Shown: positions 1-6,582 of the stretch, in pieces
Position numbering within the stretch: position 1 is the stretch's first letter
How the letters are laid out: every line of letters starts with the position of its first letter
NCBI GenBank assembly: GCA_020216625.1
Contig: JAIUYB010000039.1
Span: 1 to 10,985, forward strand
Direction: 5' to 3'
DNA length: 10,985 bases
DNA from: Desulfarculus sp.
GTDB lineage: Bacteria > Desulfobacterota > Desulfarculia > Desulfarculales > Desulfarculaceae
Program-made: the position numbers and the translations under genes
The notes under the pieces: model-generated
What the model was told of the DNA's origin: nothing
Seen by the model: only the letters and a program-made list of their open reading frames with translations
Database searches by the model: none

Positions 1-367
1 GGACCTGCGGGCGGCGGTGGGCGCGCCGGTGCTGGCCCCGGCCGCCGGCCGGGCGGCCCTGGTGCTGGACACCTTTTTCGGCGGTCTGACCCTGATGCTC
101 GACCACGGCCTGGGCCTGATCAGCGCCTATCGCCACCTTAGCGAAGTTCGGTTAAGCGAGGGCCAGATGGTCCAGGCCGGCCAGGTCATCGCCCTGAGCG
201 GGGTGAGCGGGCGCATCACCGGGCCGCACCTGCATTTCGACCTGCATTGGGCTGGGGCCCGGGTGGACCCCCTGGCCTGGATCGCCTTGAGCCGCCAGCC
301 GTCTCCCGGCCCGGCGGCGGTCAAGCCCGCGCCGGCCCGCCCGGCGCGGGGCAAGGAGGGCAAATGA
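1..367 (+). CDS. M23 family metallopeptidase (LytM-type), C-terminal part
   Basis: This is the 3' end of a gene that enters from the left edge; the reading frame is open from base 2, so the in-frame GTG at 17 is internal. The fragment reads as the catalytic core of an M23 (lysostaphin/LytM) zinc endopeptidase, a family that cuts peptidoglycan cross-links in the periplasm or regulates amidases. Visible family marks are the opening D-L-R-A-A-x-G-A-P-V (its Asp is probably a zinc ligand), an HG-x-G turn, S-A-Y-R-H-L, GQ-x-V-x-x-G, and the ligand motif G-P-H-L-H-F near the end. A Pro/Ala-rich tail of about 25 residues follows the domain. The first His ligand and any signal peptide or coiled coil lie outside the window. 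The stop overlaps the xseB start (TGATG), so the two are translationally coupled. xseA may lie upstream; that is inference. The family call is secure, the exact substrate is not. Confidence 0.9.
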   Translation, partial: DLRAAVGAPVLAPAAGRAALVLDTFFGGLTLMLDHGLGLISAYRHLSEVRLSEGQMVQAGQVIALSGVSGRITGPHLHFDLHWAGARVDPLAWIALSRQPSPGPAAVKPAPARPARGKEGK

Positions 368-618
368 TGGCCAAGGCCAAGAAGGAAGGCGGCTTCGAGC
401 AGGGTCTCAACCGTCTGGAGGAGATCGTGGCCCGCCTGGAGGACGAGGACCTGGATCTGGAAGAGTCCCTGGCCCTGTTCGAGGAGGGGGTGAGACTGGC
501 CGAGGCTTGCGGCCAGCGCTTGGACGCGGCCGAGAAAAAGGTGGCCCTGCTGCTGAAGGACCGCGAGAAGGGCCTGGTGGAAACGCCCTTCAACCCGGCC
601 CCGGGCCAGGAGGACTGA
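367..618 (+). CDS. xseB: Exodeoxyribonuclease VII small subunit
   Basis: The product is an 83-residue, highly charged, helical protein matching XseB in length and pattern: F-E-x-x-L-x-R-L-E-E-I-V-x-x-L-E near the start, then L-D-L-E-E-S-L-x-L-F-E-E-G-V, then a C-terminal helix ending K-K-V-A-L-L. XseB subunits assemble on XseA to form exonuclease VII, which degrades single-stranded DNA in the cytoplasm and acts in repair. The ATG at 367 is chosen because AGGAGG at 354-359 lies 7 nt upstream; an in-frame ATG at 364 is only 4 nt from it and would add one Met. The gene starts inside the stop of the M23 gene and ends 1 nt before the ispA start, so the three are almost surely one transcript. XseA is not in the window. 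Confidence 0.93.
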   Translation: MAKAKKEGGFEQGLNRLEEIVARLEDEDLDLEESLALFEEGVRLAEACGQRLDAAEKKVALLLKDREKGLVETPFNPAPGQED

Positions 619-619
619 G

Positions 620-1513
620 GTGGCGGGCGACCTCACGGCCTACCTGAAAAGCCAGCGCGAGCTGGTGGACGAGGCCCTGGACCGTTTCCTGCCCAGCGAC
701 GAGGCCGGCGGCCAGATTCTCAAAGCCATGCGCTACAGTCTGTTCGCCGGCGGCAAGCGCCTACGGCCCATCCTCTGCCTGGCCGCGGCCCAGGCGGTGG
801 GCGGCGATCCCCAGCGGGTGATGTACTGCGCCTGCGCCCTGGAGATGATCCACACCTACAGCTTGATCCACGACGACCTGCCCGGCATGGACGACGACGA
901 CTTCCGGCGCGGAGTTCCCACCAACCACAAGGTCTTCGGAGAGGGACTGGCCATTCTGGCTGGCGACGGCCTGCTGACCCAGGCCATGGTGCTGTTGACC
1001 GATCCGGGGGTCATCGGCGACCTGGAGCCCTGGCGGGCCCTGACCGCCGCCCACCTGGTGATGCGCGCGGCCGGGCGCGAGGGCATGGTGGGTGGCCAGG
1101 CCGCCGATCTGTTGGCCGAACGCCAGGAGCCGGACCTGGCCACGGTGCAGTTCATCCACGCGCTCAAGACCGGCGCGCTCATCAGCGCCTCGCTGGAGGC
1201 CGGTGCGCTCTTGGCCGGCGGTGACCCGGAGCAGGTGACGCTCCTGTCGCGCTATGGCCGGCGTGTCGGCCTGGCCTTCCAGATCGCCGACGACCTCTTG
1301 AACCTCACCGGCGACGCCGCCGCCTTGGGCAAGGCCATCGGCAGCGACGAGGCCAGGGGCAAGATGACCTATCCCGCGGTGCAGGGCCCGGCCCAGGCCC
1401 GGGAGACCGGCCAGCGCCTGGTGGACGAGGCGGCCCGGCTCCTGGAGCCCCTGGGCGAGCCGGCCTGGCCCCTGCGGGCTCTGGCCGCCTACATCATGGC
1501 GCGCACCCATTGA
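620..1513 (+). CDS. ispA: Farnesyl diphosphate synthase (polyprenyl synthetase family)
   Basis: The 297-residue protein is a trans-isoprenyl diphosphate synthase that condenses IPP with DMAPP and GPP to make FPP in the cytoplasm, for quinone and undecaprenyl carriers. Motifs run in the usual order: G-G-K-R-L-R-P (44-50), the first Asp-rich motif D-D-L-P-G-M-D (85-91) with the two-residue insertion of bacterial type II FPP synthases, G-Q-A-A-D (159-163), K-T-G-A-L (183-187), and the second Asp-rich region F-Q-I-A-D-D-L-L-N (220-228). The second motif ends in Asn instead of the textbook Asp. Tyr80-Ser81 ahead of the first motif match E. coli IspA, which favours FPP as product. The GTG start has AGGAGG at 608-613 with a 6-nt spacer and lies 1 nt after xseB. 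Length and motifs are full; a GGPP product cannot be excluded. Confidence 0.95.
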   Translation: MAGDLTAYLKSQRELVDEALDRFLPSDEAGGQILKAMRYSLFAGGKRLRPILCLAAAQAVGGDPQRVMYCACALEMIHTYSLIHDDLPGMDDDDFRRGVPTNHKVFGEGLAILAGDGLLTQAMVLLTDPGVIGDLEPWRALTAAHLVMRAAGREGMVGGQAADLLAERQEPDLATVQFIHALKTGALISASLEAGALLAGGDPEQVTLLSRYGRRVGLAFQIADDLLNLTGDAAALGKAIGSDEARGKMTYPAVQGPAQARETGQRLVDEAARLLEPLGEPAWPLRALAAYIMARTH

Positions 1514-1600
1514 CCGCGCGCCAACCCGGCTCGGAGGGCATTACGGACAATACAAACACTCCGTCCGGTTGACCACGACCCTTCTCACCGAGGAAGCAGC
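1514..1600 (+). promoter_or_regulatory. ispA-gldA spacer with small inverted repeat
   Basis: This 87-bp gap separates the tight xseB-ispA pair from the glycerol dehydrogenase gene. It contains a locally AT-rich patch framed by a 5-bp inverted repeat, ACGGA (1543-1547) and TCCGT (1560-1564), with an A/C-rich 12-nt loop. A GAGGAAG sequence at 1590-1596 gives the gldA ribosome binding site. I see no convincing -35/-10 pair and no T-tract terminator. It could hold a promoter or operator for gldA, but the sequence alone does not settle that. Confidence 0.25.
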
Positions 1601-2725
1601 ATGATAAGCGTGACCTTGTTTCCGGGACGTTATATTCAGGGCCGCGACGCGCTGGCCCGGCTGGGCGGGGAATGCGCCCGCCTGGGCCGCAGGGCCTTCC
1701 TGATCGCCTCGCCCCATCCTCGAGAACGCCTGCTGCCTGCCCACCTGCCCGCCATCCAGGAAAAATGCGGCCTGGTGGTGGAGACCTTCGGCCGCCAGTG
1801 CTCGGACCAGGAGATCCAGCGTCTGCTCCAGCTCTGCGCCCAGGCCGGCTGCGACCTGGTGGTGGGTTTGGGCGGAGGAAAGACCCTGGACGCGGCCAAA
1901 GCGGTGGCCCACCTGGCCCAGCTACCGGCGGTGATGGTTCCCACCATCGCCTCCACCGACGCCCCTTGCAGCTCGGTCTGCGTGGTCTACACCCCAGAGG
2001 GCGTTTTTCAGCGGGCCGACATCCTGCCGCGCAACCCGGACGTGGTGATTGTGGACACCCAGGTCATGGCCCAGGCCCCGGCGCGCTTTCTGGCCGCCGG
2101 CATGGGCGACGCCCTGGCCACCTGGTTCGAGGCCGAGTCCTGCCGGGTCAAACAGGCCCCCAACATCGCCGGCGCGGTGGGATCCACCACCGCCTACGCC
2201 CTGGCCCGGCTCTGCTACGACATTCTGCGGGAATACGGCCCCACCGCCCTGGCCTCCTGCGCGGCCGGGGCCGTCACCCCGGCCCTGGAGCGGGTGGTGG
2301 AGGCCAACACCCTGCTCAGCGGCCTGGGCTTCGAGAGCGCCGGACTGGCCGCGGCCCATTCCCTGCACAACGGACTGACCGCCTTGACCCCGACCCACGC
2401 CTTTTATCACGGCGAAAAGGTGGCCTTCGGGGTGCTGGTCTCCCTGTTCCTGACCGACCAGCGGCCCGCGCTCATGGCGGAGGTCTATTCATTCTGCGAA
2501 TCCGTGGGCTTGCCCACCACCCTGGCCGATCTCGGCCTGAGCGGCGTCTCCGACCATGACCTGGGCTTGGTGGCCGAGAAAACCTGCGCCGAGGGCGAGA
2601 GCATCCACCACGAGCCCCATGAGATCTCCCCCGCCCTGGTGGTGGGGGCGATCAAGGCCGCCGACGCCATGGGACGCGGCCGGAAAAAAACCGGAGGAGT
2701 TGCTCGGTCTGGCCTGGCTGGTTAG
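1601..2725 (+). CDS. gldA: Glycerol dehydrogenase, NAD+-dependent, metal-dependent
   Basis: The 374-residue product belongs to the iron-containing alcohol dehydrogenase superfamily and reads closely like bacterial GldA, which oxidises glycerol to dihydroxyacetone with NAD+ in the cytoplasm and can also act on related diols. Landmarks are the N-terminal F-P-G-R-Y-I-Q-G, the nucleotide loop G-G-G-K-T-L-D (91-97), P-T-I-A-S-T-D-A-P-C-S-S (114-125), and three metal ligands at Asp170 (G-M-G-D-A-L), His253 (A-A-H-S-L-H-N-G) and His270 (F-Y-H-G-E-K-V-A-F-G). This signature fits GldA better than sn-glycerol-1-phosphate dehydrogenase. The ATG follows GAGGAAG at 1590-1596. The last 12 codons, after an A7 run at 2684-2690, have unusually low third-position GC, and the +1 frame there looks more coding-like, so the annotated C-terminus is uncertain. 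Its place between ispA and dxs is unusual. Confidence 0.9.
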   Translation: MISVTLFPGRYIQGRDALARLGGECARLGRRAFLIASPHPRERLLPAHLPAIQEKCGLVVETFGRQCSDQEIQRLLQLCAQAGCDLVVGLGGGKTLDAAKAVAHLAQLPAVMVPTIASTDAPCSSVCVVYTPEGVFQRADILPRNPDVVIVDTQVMAQAPARFLAAGMGDALATWFEAESCRVKQAPNIAGAVGSTTAYALARLCYDILREYGPTALASCAAGAVTPALERVVEANTLLSGLGFESAGLAAAHSLHNGLTALTPTHAFYHGEKVAFGVLVSLFLTDQRPALMAEVYSFCESVGLPTTLADLGLSGVSDHDLGLVAEKTCAEGESIHHEPHEISPALVVGAIKAADAMGRGRKKTGGVARSGLAG

Positions 2726-2919
2726 ACCGGATAATCGCCGCGATAGGTTCGTAGACACCCGAACGCGGCCATCCCTGCCCCGGTGACTCCGCCCACCAGA
2801 GCGGACCGATCCGGCGCCCGTGCCGCCGCGGGTTGCGTAACCGGCGGTCAGGCTTCACAATTGCCACAGCAACGCCCTGCGGCCCGGCCCGACGGCGTTG
2901 ATCCCGGAACCAGGGGAGC
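2726..2919 (+). promoter_or_regulatory. gldA-dxs intergenic region
   Basis: No convincing gene lies in this 194-bp gap, although the +1 frame of gldA stays open to a TGA at 2784-2786. Visible elements are a 5-bp stem GTTCG/CGAAC (2747-2751 with 2760-2764, 8-nt loop, no T-tract) and a weak promoter-like pair: TTGCGT at 2833-2838 and CACAAT at 2856-2861 with a 17-nt spacer. The -10 matches consensus at 4 of 6 positions and the -35 at only 3 of 6. It is the likeliest place for a promoter serving dxs-tlyA, but that is inference. Confidence 0.25.
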
Positions 2920-4845
2920 ATGTTGGAACCATCCCTTCCTATCAGAACGTCCCTGCTGGAGAGGATCGACTCCCCGGCCGACCTGCAGTCCCTGGGTCTT
3001 GAGGATCTGGAGCGCCTGGCCGCGGAGATCCGCCAACGGATCATCGAAACCGTGACCCGCACCGGCGGCCACCTGGCCCCCAGCCTGGGGGTGGTGGAGC
3101 TGACCCTGGCCCTGCTCAAGGTCTTTCACCGGGTGGAGGACCGCATCGTCTGGGACGTGGGCCACCAGACCTACGCCCACAAGCTGCTCACCGGCCGCCG
3201 GGACCAGTTCGCCACCTTGCGGCAACTGGGCGGGCTGTCCGGGTTCCCCAAGCGGGCCGAAAGCCCCTACGACGCCTTTGACACCGGCCACTCCTCAACC
3301 AGCATCTCCGCCGCCCTGGGCATGGCCTACGCCAAGCGCCTGAACGGCGACCCCGGCCGGGTGGTGGCGGTGATCGGCGATGGCTCGCTCACCGCCGGCC
3401 TGGCCTTCGAGGGCCTCAACCAGGCCGGGTTCATGGACCAGGACTTGATCGTGGTCTTGAACGACAACGGCATGTCCATCGCCCGCAACGTGGGGGCGCT
3501 GTCGCGCTTCATGTCCCGCGCGCTCTCGGGCAAGGCCTACATGACCTTCCGCAAGGACTTGGAGCGTTGGCTCAAGGGCGTGCCGGGCATCGGCCGCGAC
3601 CTTTTGGACCTGGCCCGCCGCTCGGAGGAGTCCTTCAAGACCTTCAGCACCCCGGGCATGCTCTTCGAAGCGTTCAAGTTCAACTACATCGGCCCGGTGG
3701 ACGGCCACAACCTGGAGTGGCTGGGCGAGACCTTCGCCAACGTGGCCCGCCAGCAGGGTCCGCAGTTGGTTCACGTGCTGACCACCAAGGGCAAGGGCTA
3801 CGCCCCGGCCGAGGCCGACCCCAGCCACTTTCACGGCGTGGGGGCCACCAAACCCCGGCCATCGCGCATCCCGGACGAGACCGAGGCCCCGACCGAGCCC
3901 CCGGCCAGCCCGCCACCGCCCACCTACACCGAGGTCTTCGGGCGCACCATGGTGGAGCTGGGCCAGGCCAATCCCCGCGTGGTGGCCATCACCGCCGCCA
4001 TGCCCGAGGGCACGGGCTTGAACGCCTTCGCCGAGGCATTGCCCGAGCGTTTCGTGGACGTGGGCATCGCCGAGCAGCACGCGGTGACCTTCGCCGCCGG
4101 CCTGGCCGCCCAGGGCCTGCGCCCGGTGGTGGCCATCTACAGCACCTTCATGCAGCGGGCCTTCGACCAGGTGGTGCACGACGTCTGCCTGACCAACCTG
4201 CCGGTGGTCCTGGCCATGGACCGGGGCGGGGTGGTGGGCGAGGACGGGGCCACCCACCAGGGGCTTCTGGACCTTAGCTTCCTGCGTTGCGTGCCCAATC
4301 TTTCGGTCTTGGCCCCGGCCGACGAGGACGAGCTGCGCCACATGCTCCACAGCGCGCTGTTGCACGACGGACCTTCGGCCCTGCGCTACCCCCGGGGACG
4401 GGGCCTGGGCGTGGCTCTGGATGGCCCCTTGCGTGAGCTGCCCTGGGGCAAGGCCGAGCTACGCCAGGCGGGCGACGACCTCTGCCTGATCGGCATCGGG
4501 GCGGGAGTGGCGGCGGCGGCGAGCGCGGCGGCCGAGCTGAACGCCCAAGGCGTCAGCGTGGCCCTGATCAACGCCCGCTTCGCCAAGCCCCTGGACCGCG
4601 AGCTGATCCTGGAGTGCGCCCGCCGCTGCCGGCGCGTGGTGACGGTGGAGGAGAACGTCAAGGCCGGCGGCTTTGGCGCGGCGGTGCTGGAGGCCCTGGC
4701 CGAATCCGGTCTGCGCGAGGTCGCCGTGCGTCTGGTGGGGGTGGACGACGTCTTCGTGGAGCACGGCAGCCAGGCGCAGTTGCGGGGCCTCTACGGCCTG
4801 GACGCCAAGGCCGTGGTCCAGGCCGCCCGCCAACTACTATCCTAG
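2920..4845 (+). CDS. dxs: 1-deoxy-D-xylulose-5-phosphate synthase
   Basis: The 641-residue thiamine-diphosphate enzyme condenses pyruvate with glyceraldehyde 3-phosphate to form DXP, the first committed step of the MEP isoprenoid pathway. Family marks are T-G-G-H-L-A-P-S-L-G (His51), W-D-V-G-H-Q-T-Y (78-85), G-H-S-S-T-S-I-S-A (123-131), the ThDP/Mg motif from V-I-G-D-G-S-L-T-A-G (151-160) to L-N-D-N (180-183), Y-I-G-P-V-D-G-H (256-263), and the second-domain catalytic Glu385 in I-A-E-Q-H-A-V. Length matches the family (about 620-640). A Pro/Thr/Glu-rich linker at roughly 312-335 joins the first two domains and is somewhat long. The ATG has a G-rich GGGGAG (2913-2918) only 1 nt away, so initiation may be weak, but homology runs to the N-terminus and no better in-frame start is seen. 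tlyA follows after 2 nt. Confidence 0.97.
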   Translation: MLEPSLPIRTSLLERIDSPADLQSLGLEDLERLAAEIRQRIIETVTRTGGHLAPSLGVVELTLALLKVFHRVEDRIVWDVGHQTYAHKLLTGRRDQFATLRQLGGLSGFPKRAESPYDAFDTGHSSTSISAALGMAYAKRLNGDPGRVVAVIGDGSLTAGLAFEGLNQAGFMDQDLIVVLNDNGMSIARNVGALSRFMSRALSGKAYMTFRKDLERWLKGVPGIGRDLLDLARRSEESFKTFSTPGMLFEAFKFNYIGPVDGHNLEWLGETFANVARQQGPQLVHVLTTKGKGYAPAEADPSHFHGVGATKPRPSRIPDETEAPTEPPASPPPPTYTEVFGRTMVELGQANPRVVAITAAMPEGTGLNAFAEALPERFVDVGIAEQHAVTFAAGLAAQGLRPVVAIYSTFMQRAFDQVVHDVCLTNLPVVLAMDRGGVVGEDGATHQGLLDLSFLRCVPNLSVLAPADEDELRHMLHSALLHDGPSALRYPRGRGLGVALDGPLRELPWGKAELRQAGDDLCLIGIGAGVAAAASAAAELNAQGVSVALINARFAKPLDRELILECARRCRRVVTVEENVKAGGFGAAVLEALAESGLREVAVRLVGVDDVFVEHGSQAQLRGLYGLDAKAVVQAARQLLS

Positions 4846-4847
4846 CC

Positions 4848-5588
4848 ATGGTCAGGGGACCACGCCTGGATCAGCGCCTGGTGGAGCTGGGCCTGGCCGA
4901 GAGCCGTCAGCGGGCCCAGGGCCTGATCCTGGCCGGCCTGGTGCGCATCGATGGCCAACCGGCTAAAAAGGCCGGGCAGCCGATCCCACCCGGGGCCCAA
5001 ATCGCGGTGGATGGCCCGGACCACCCCTACGTCTCGCGCGGCGGTCTCAAGCTGGCCGGAGCCCTGGATCATTTCGCCCTGGATGTCGCCGGGTTGGCCT
5101 GCCTGGACCTGGGAATCAGCACCGGCGGGTTCAGCGACTGCCTTCTGCAACGCGGCGCGGCCTCCATCACCGGAGTGGACGTGGGCTATGGCCAACTGGC
5201 CTGGAAGCTGCGCCAGGACCCGCGCGTCAGGCTCCACGAGCGGGTCAACGCCCGCCAGATGCCCCCGGACCTGGCCCCCGGTCCCTTTGACCTCTGCGTG
5301 ATAGACGTCTCCTTCATCAGCCTGACCCTGGTCCTGCCCCAGGTCCCGCCCCGCCTCCGGCCCGGCGGCCGGGTGCTATGCCTGGTCAAGCCTCAGTTCG
5401 AGGCCGGCCGGGAGGGGGTGGGGGAGGGTGGGGTGGTGCGCGACCCGGCCGTCCGCCAGGCGGCCGTGGACAAGGTGGCCGCGTTTCTCTCCGGCCTGGG
5501 TTTCGCGGTCCAGGGCCAGTGCGACAGCCCCATCGAGGGGCCGGCCGGCAACCGCGAGTTCTTTCTCTTGGCCCGGCGGCCGGACTGA
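4848..5588 (+). CDS. tlyA: TlyA family rRNA 2'-O-methyltransferase (S4 + FtsJ-like domains)
   Basis: The 246-residue protein has an N-terminal S4 RNA-binding domain (about 5-60; R-L-D-Q-R-L-V-E-L-G-L and a G-L-V-R-I-D-G turn) followed by an FtsJ/RrmJ-type SAM methyltransferase domain. Motif I reads L-D-L-G-I-S-T-G-G-F-S-D (86-97), and a D-V-G-Y-G-Q-L-x-W-K-L-R block follows at 111-122. The K-D-K-E catalytic tetrad can be placed at Lys68, Asp153, Lys181 (in V-K-P-Q-F-E) and Glu237 (in N-R-E-F-F-L-L). Characterised TlyA proteins 2'-O-methylate ribosomal RNA; older databases call them hemolysins. The ATG is 2 nt after the dxs stop with no Shine-Dalgarno nearby, so translation probably depends on coupling to dxs. 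The open frame extends upstream into dxs, but family alignment starts at this ATG. The rRNA target nucleotides cannot be read from sequence. Confidence 0.93.
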   Translation: MVRGPRLDQRLVELGLAESRQRAQGLILAGLVRIDGQPAKKAGQPIPPGAQIAVDGPDHPYVSRGGLKLAGALDHFALDVAGLACLDLGISTGGFSDCLLQRGAASITGVDVGYGQLAWKLRQDPRVRLHERVNARQMPPDLAPGPFDLCVIDVSFISLTLVLPQVPPRLRPGGRVLCLVKPQFEAGREGVGEGGVVRDPAVRQAAVDKVAAFLSGLGFAVQGQCDSPIEGPAGNREFFLLARRPD

Positions 5589-5613
5589 GGCGTTTGGGGT
5601 AGAATCCCGGGCC

Positions 5614-6507
5614 ATGGCCAACCCAATTCCCCAGCCCCGCTCGGACCGGGGCGGCCTGCTCCTGGTGGCCGCCGGCGCGGCCATGCTCAGCTTTTCGGCG
5701 GTCTTCGTCAAGCTGGCCCACGTCGGCCCCACCGTGGCCGGCTTCTACCGCACCCTGTTCGGCGGCCTGACCCTGGCCCTGATCCTGCTCTTCTCCGGAC
5801 GGGGTCTGCGTCTGGGGGTCGGCAAGTGGGGGCTGGTGCTGGTCAGCGCCCTGTTCTTCCTGCTGGACCTCACCTTTTGGCACCGCTCCATCCACTACGT
5901 CGGCCCCGGCCTGGCCACCATCCTCTCCAACCTGCAGGTATTTTTCCTGGCTGGCATAGGGGCGGTTTTTTTCCGCGAACGCCTGGGCTGGCGCATGGCC
6001 ATGGCGGTGCCCCTGGCCATGGCCGGGCTCTACCTGCTGGTGGGGTTCAACCGCGCCAATTGGCCGGAGAACTACGCTTGGGGGCTGTTCCTGGGCTTCC
6101 TCACCGCCCTGGCCTACGCCTCCTACATCCTGACCCTGCGCCACCTCCAGGCCGGTCTGGAGCAGTCCCGGGTCCAGGCCAACGTGGTGATCATCTCCCT
6201 GCTCACCGCCCTGGGCATGGGGCCCGAGGCCTGGCTGTTGGGCGAGTCTTTCGCCATCCCCGACGCCCAATCCTGGCTGGCGCTGATCGGCTATGGCGTC
6301 TGCGGCCAGGTGCTGGGCTGGGTCCTGATCTCCAGGGGCCTGCCCCGCACCCCGGCCGCCAGGGCCGGGTTGATCCTGCTGATGCAGCCCACCTTGTCCT
6401 TTATCTGGGACATGCTCTTCTTCGCCCGACCCACCACCCCGCTGGAGCTGGTGGGCGCGCTGGGAGCCCTGGCGGCGATTTATCTGGGCGCCACCAGCCG
6501 CTCCTGA
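5614..6507 (+). CDS. DMT superfamily transporter, EamA family
   Basis: The 297-residue inner-membrane protein has about ten hydrophobic segments (near 14-34, 40-61, 72-89, 98-119, 128-144, 154-175, 188-208, 220-240, 250-270 and 277-293) arranged as two five-helix EamA repeats. Typical marks are an early A-x-L-x-S-F-S-A-V-F-V-K-L-A segment, Y-R-T-L after helix 2, an F-F-R-E-R-L-G-W turn at the end of helix 4, and Q-P-T-L-S-F-x-W near helix 9. The family includes amino-acid, nucleobase and drug/metabolite exporters, and the substrate here cannot be predicted. The ATG at 5614 starts 25 nt after tlyA without a clear ribosome binding site; the frame is open upstream inside tlyA but that part is a shadow. 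It may be read through from the dxs-tlyA transcript. A short GC stem with a T-rich tail follows the stop. Confidence 0.9.
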   Translation: MANPIPQPRSDRGGLLLVAAGAAMLSFSAVFVKLAHVGPTVAGFYRTLFGGLTLALILLFSGRGLRLGVGKWGLVLVSALFFLLDLTFWHRSIHYVGPGLATILSNLQVFFLAGIGAVFFRERLGWRMAMAVPLAMAGLYLLVGFNRANWPENYAWGLFLGFLTALAYASYILTLRHLQAGLEQSRVQANVVIISLLTALGMGPEAWLLGESFAIPDAQSWLALIGYGVCGQVLGWVLISRGLPRTPAARAGLILLMQPTLSFIWDMLFFARPTTPLELVGALGALAAIYLGATSRS

Positions 6508-6518
6508 GCAACCCCGGC

Positions 6519-6560
6519 TTGCCCCGTCCCGCCGACGGTGTTATTTAAAAAAGATATGCC
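6519..6560 (+). promoter_or_regulatory. AT-rich upstream region of the M18 aminopeptidase gene, candidate promoter
   Basis: An AT-rich patch around 6541-6556 stands out sharply from the GC-rich surroundings. TTGCCC at 6519-6524 (4 of 6 matches to a -35) lies 17 nt before TATTTA at 6542-6547 (3 of 6 matches to a -10). The match is poor, but the base composition and the position just upstream of an independently spaced gene fit a promoter. It overlaps the candidate terminator of the preceding gene. Confidence 0.3.
6522..6546 (+). terminator. Possible weak rho-independent terminator after the EamA gene
   Basis: CCGTC (6524-6528) pairs with GACGG (6534-6538) around a CCGCC loop, and the stem is followed directly by a T-rich run (TGTTATTT). 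It begins 14 nt after the transporter stop. The stem is only 5 bp (6 with a mismatch extension), so termination may be partial. The T-rich run also merges into the AT-rich patch before the aminopeptidase gene. Confidence 0.4.
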
Positions 6561-6582
6561 ATCCATCAACCGGGAGTGCCGC

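Noticed and set aside
3295..4365. 356-codon open frame on the minus strand across dxs
   Set aside because: It lies wholly antisense to a clear dxs gene. Its translation is His/Gly/Ala-rich with no family pattern, as expected from the complement of GC3-rich codons.
5600..5605. TAGAAT as a -10 box just before the EamA gene
   Set aside because: It matches 5 of 6 positions, but no -35-like hexamer lies 16-18 nt upstream (the region is GC-only), so it is probably chance.
5386..6270. 294-codon open frame on the minus strand over tlyA and the transporter gene
   Set aside because: It spans two real plus-strand genes and is rich in Gln/Gly/Pro with no recognisable domain.
6538..6582. Upstream in-frame starts for the aminopeptidase (6538 and 6556)
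   Set aside because: They fall in the AT-rich leader with no ribosome binding site, whereas 6583 has CGGGAG at 6 nt.
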